From contig JADJPV010000001.1 in NCBI GenBank assembly GCA_016713085.1, positions 1,819,001 to 1,883,000 of the forward strand: a stretch of 64,000 bases of DNA. Reading direction: 5' to 3'. A program made the translations under genes and the position numbers. Positions within the stretch are counted from its first letter, which is position 1; each line of letters opens with the position of its first letter. Shown piece after piece: positions 62,475-64,000 of the stretch. The DNA is from Chitinophagaceae bacterium (GTDB lineage Bacteria; Bacteroidota; Bacteroidia; Chitinophagales; Chitinophagaceae). The notes below the pieces were generated by a model, which saw only the letters and a list, made by a program, of their open reading frames with translations, searched no databases and was not told where the DNA came from.

Positions 62475-63827
62475 ATGAAAAAATATTTGACAGGGTTCTA
62501 TGGGTTTATTATTCTGACCAGTTTTATTTCCTGTTCTAAACTGGTTGAAACAGGCGTACCTAAAACGCAGCTAACAACTGCAAATGTTTTTAACGATGAC
62601 CAGTCTGCAACAGCTGTTGTTTCTTCCATCTATGCACAGTTTAATACAGGAATTTCAGGGAATGTGAGCACTCATTTTGGATTGTATACAGATGAATTGA
62701 ATACAACCAGCTCTAATGCATCCACTCTTGAATATTACAACGGATCGGTTTCCGCTATCAACAGTACAAACCTTATGGTATGGCGGGGTTTTTATTCGGT
62801 GATATATCAATGCAATGCTTTACTGGAACGTATTGATGATGTACCGGCAATTACAAATGCTGTGAGAAAACAATTAAAGGGAGAATGTTTATTTCTAAGG
62901 GCACTCTGTTTGTTTTATTCAGTGAATATATACGGCGATATTCCACTTTTGGTTACAACTGATTTAGGTGTAACCTCTGTTGCACCCAGAAGTACTGTTA
63001 CCGAAATCTACCAGCAAATTGAAAAAGATTTACAGGATGCAAAAATGCTGTTACCTGAAACCTATGTAAATGCGGAAAAAGTAAGAGCAAATAAATGGGC
63101 AGTTGCCGCTTTGCAATCAAGAGTTTATCTTTTTCAGAAAAAATGGGTGCAGGCTGAAGCAGCTGCAACAGAAGTAATTGCCTCCGGTATTTATGATTCT
63201 TCTATTCCATTGAACAGCATTTTTTTAAAGAACAGTAAGGAAACCATTCTCCAGTTCTGGACGCAAAACGGGTTTACACAAACAGGGAATTTATTTATAC
63301 CAAGCGGAAGCTCAACTCCGGGTTATTTTTTACCTGATGGACTACTGAACAGTTTTGAAATTGGGGATCAACGCAAAACAGCCTGGCTGAAAACAGCAGT
63401 AATTGGAGTGCAATCTTATACTTATCCCTATAAATATAAAAACAGAAGTACAACTACAGGGATCAATGCTGAATATGTTATGTTGCTACGATTAAGTGAA
63501 CAATACCTGAACCGTGCAGAAGCAAGGGCTGAACAGGATAACCTGACAGGTGCCAAAGCTGATCTTGATGTGATCAGAATAAGGGCGGGATTGCCAAACA
63601 GTATTGCAGTTACAAAGAATGCATTGCTGCTTTTAATAGAACAGGAACGGAAGGTTGAATTTTTTGGAGAGTGGGGGCAACGTTTTTTTGATTTGAAACG
63701 AACTGAACGTTTAACAATTATTAACCAGGCGATAAAGCCAAACTGGAAAGCAGGTTCAGTACTGCTTCCAATACCACAGTACGAGGTTTTGAATAATCCC
63801 AATCTGCAGCAGAACCCCGGGTATTAA
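62475..63827 (+). CDS. SusD/RagB family lipoprotein
   Basis: A 450-residue lipoprotein (TSFISCSKL lipobox). KQLKGECLFLRALCLFYSVNIYGDIPLL and LIEQERKVEFFGEWGQRFFDLKRTER are the SusD signatures; the C-terminus NPNLQQNPGY is the usual RagB ending. It forms the SusC lid. Confidence 0.95.
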   Translation: MKKYLTGFYGFIILTSFISCSKLVETGVPKTQLTTANVFNDDQSATAVVSSIYAQFNTGISGNVSTHFGLYTDELNTTSSNASTLEYYNGSVSAINSTNLMVWRGFYSVIYQCNALLERIDDVPAITNAVRKQLKGECLFLRALCLFYSVNIYGDIPLLVTTDLGVTSVAPRSTVTEIYQQIEKDLQDAKMLLPETYVNAEKVRANKWAVAALQSRVYLFQKKWVQAEAAATEVIASGIYDSSIPLNSIFLKNSKETILQFWTQNGFTQTGNLFIPSGSSTPGYFLPDGLLNSFEIGDQRKTAWLKTAVIGVQSYTYPYKYKNRSTTTGINAEYVMLLRLSEQYLNRAEARAEQDNLTGAKADLDVIRIRAGLPNSIAVTKNALLLLIEQERKVEFFGEWGQRFFDLKRTERLTIINQAIKPNWKAGSVLLPIPQYEVLNNPNLQQNPGY

Positions 63828-63865
63828 GACAATTTATTTATCAGATCATTTAATTCATTCAAACA

Positions 63866-64000
63866 ATGAAAAGGTTATTCTTTGCACTCTGCTTTTGCAG
63901 TGTATGTTTTTATGCCCATACACAAAACAATAAAGTACTTCGTATAGGTGATACATTACCTGCCATTACTGTTACTGTTTTAAGCGGTGACGGAGTATTA
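63866..64000 (+). CDS. Thioredoxin-like (TlpA/AhpC-TSA) secreted protein, 5' part
   Basis: 45 codons before the window ends. A signal peptide (RLFFALCFCSVCFYAHTQ) precedes KVLRIGDTLPAITVTVL, the usual opening of TlpA-type thioredoxin domains. The CxxC site is beyond the window, so the call is provisional. Follows susD by 38 bases, same strand. Confidence 0.6.
   Translation, partial: MKRLFFALCFCSVCFYAHTQNNKVLRIGDTLPAITVTVLSGDGVL

Overview
The window comes from a Bacteroidota chromosome, most likely a member of the Chitinophagaceae. The evidence is two ECF sigma/FecR/SusC/SusD loci, promoters of the Bacteroidota type (TTG, 19-20 bases, TAnnTTTG), weak ribosome binding sites, Bacteroidota-only families (DUF6252, DUF5117/DUF4953 proteases, LptC-type lipoprotein) and a type III pantothenate kinase. 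No rRNA, CRISPR array or transposase was seen; there is one tRNA gene (Phe).

Layout. 0-20 kb is mostly housekeeping: the end of a sigma factor, a DUF5117 metalloprotease, meaB, an O-antigen ligase/glycosyltransferase pair, a Lon-domain protein, a coaX-OMP-lptC operon, a MarR regulator, a GH10-like hydrolase, a LOG protein, a glycosyltransferase, mannose-1-phosphate guanylyltransferase, an arabinose-5-phosphate isomerase, recQ and tRNA-Phe. 20-34 kb is a sigma/anti-sigma controlled uptake locus: ECF sigma, odd lipoproteins with a decaying duplicate, FecR, SusC, SusD, a degenerate zinc-peptidase-like lipoprotein, another lipoprotein and a second DUF5117 metalloprotease. 34-45 kb is mixed core: a CubicO hydrolase, an oxidoreductase, ssb, a GxxExxY protein, a Pif1-like helicase, rpoN, a PAP2-like protein and an L,D-transpeptidase. 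45-48.7 kb is a small-gene accessory stretch rich in repeats. 48.9-56.5 kb is an AT-rich defence-type island: DUF6932 with XRE-ImmA/IrrE and a beta-family protein, a sce7726-type nuclease-like protein, a PIN-like protein, a SIR2-like protein, an Abi_2 (AbiF/AbiD-type) HEPN protein and an XRE repressor. 56.6-64 kb is a second sigma/FecR/SusC/SusD locus, ending in a TlpA-like gene cut by the window end.

The most interesting signals are non-coding. (1) A predicted 63-nt RNA with its own consensus promoter and a U9 end lies directly upstream of the Abi gene. (2) A predicted ~170-nt, end-closed, long-hairpin RNA with a perfect consensus promoter (6S-like in shape) lies upstream of the second sigma factor. 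(3) Short palindromic elements sit inside genes and inside other repeats; one splits fecR and supplies the start codon of its second half. (4) Two convergent gene pairs are separated by a related inverted-repeat element with a purine-rich strand.

Data quality: about ten single-base indels, mostly in A or T runs, break genes that are otherwise intact (positions near 1258, 10978, 13733, 13908, 20783, 50148, 50225, 51654, 51720, 54050). These look like homopolymer sequencing or assembly errors more than real pseudogenes, so the affected genes are annotated here at full length with the frameshift noted.
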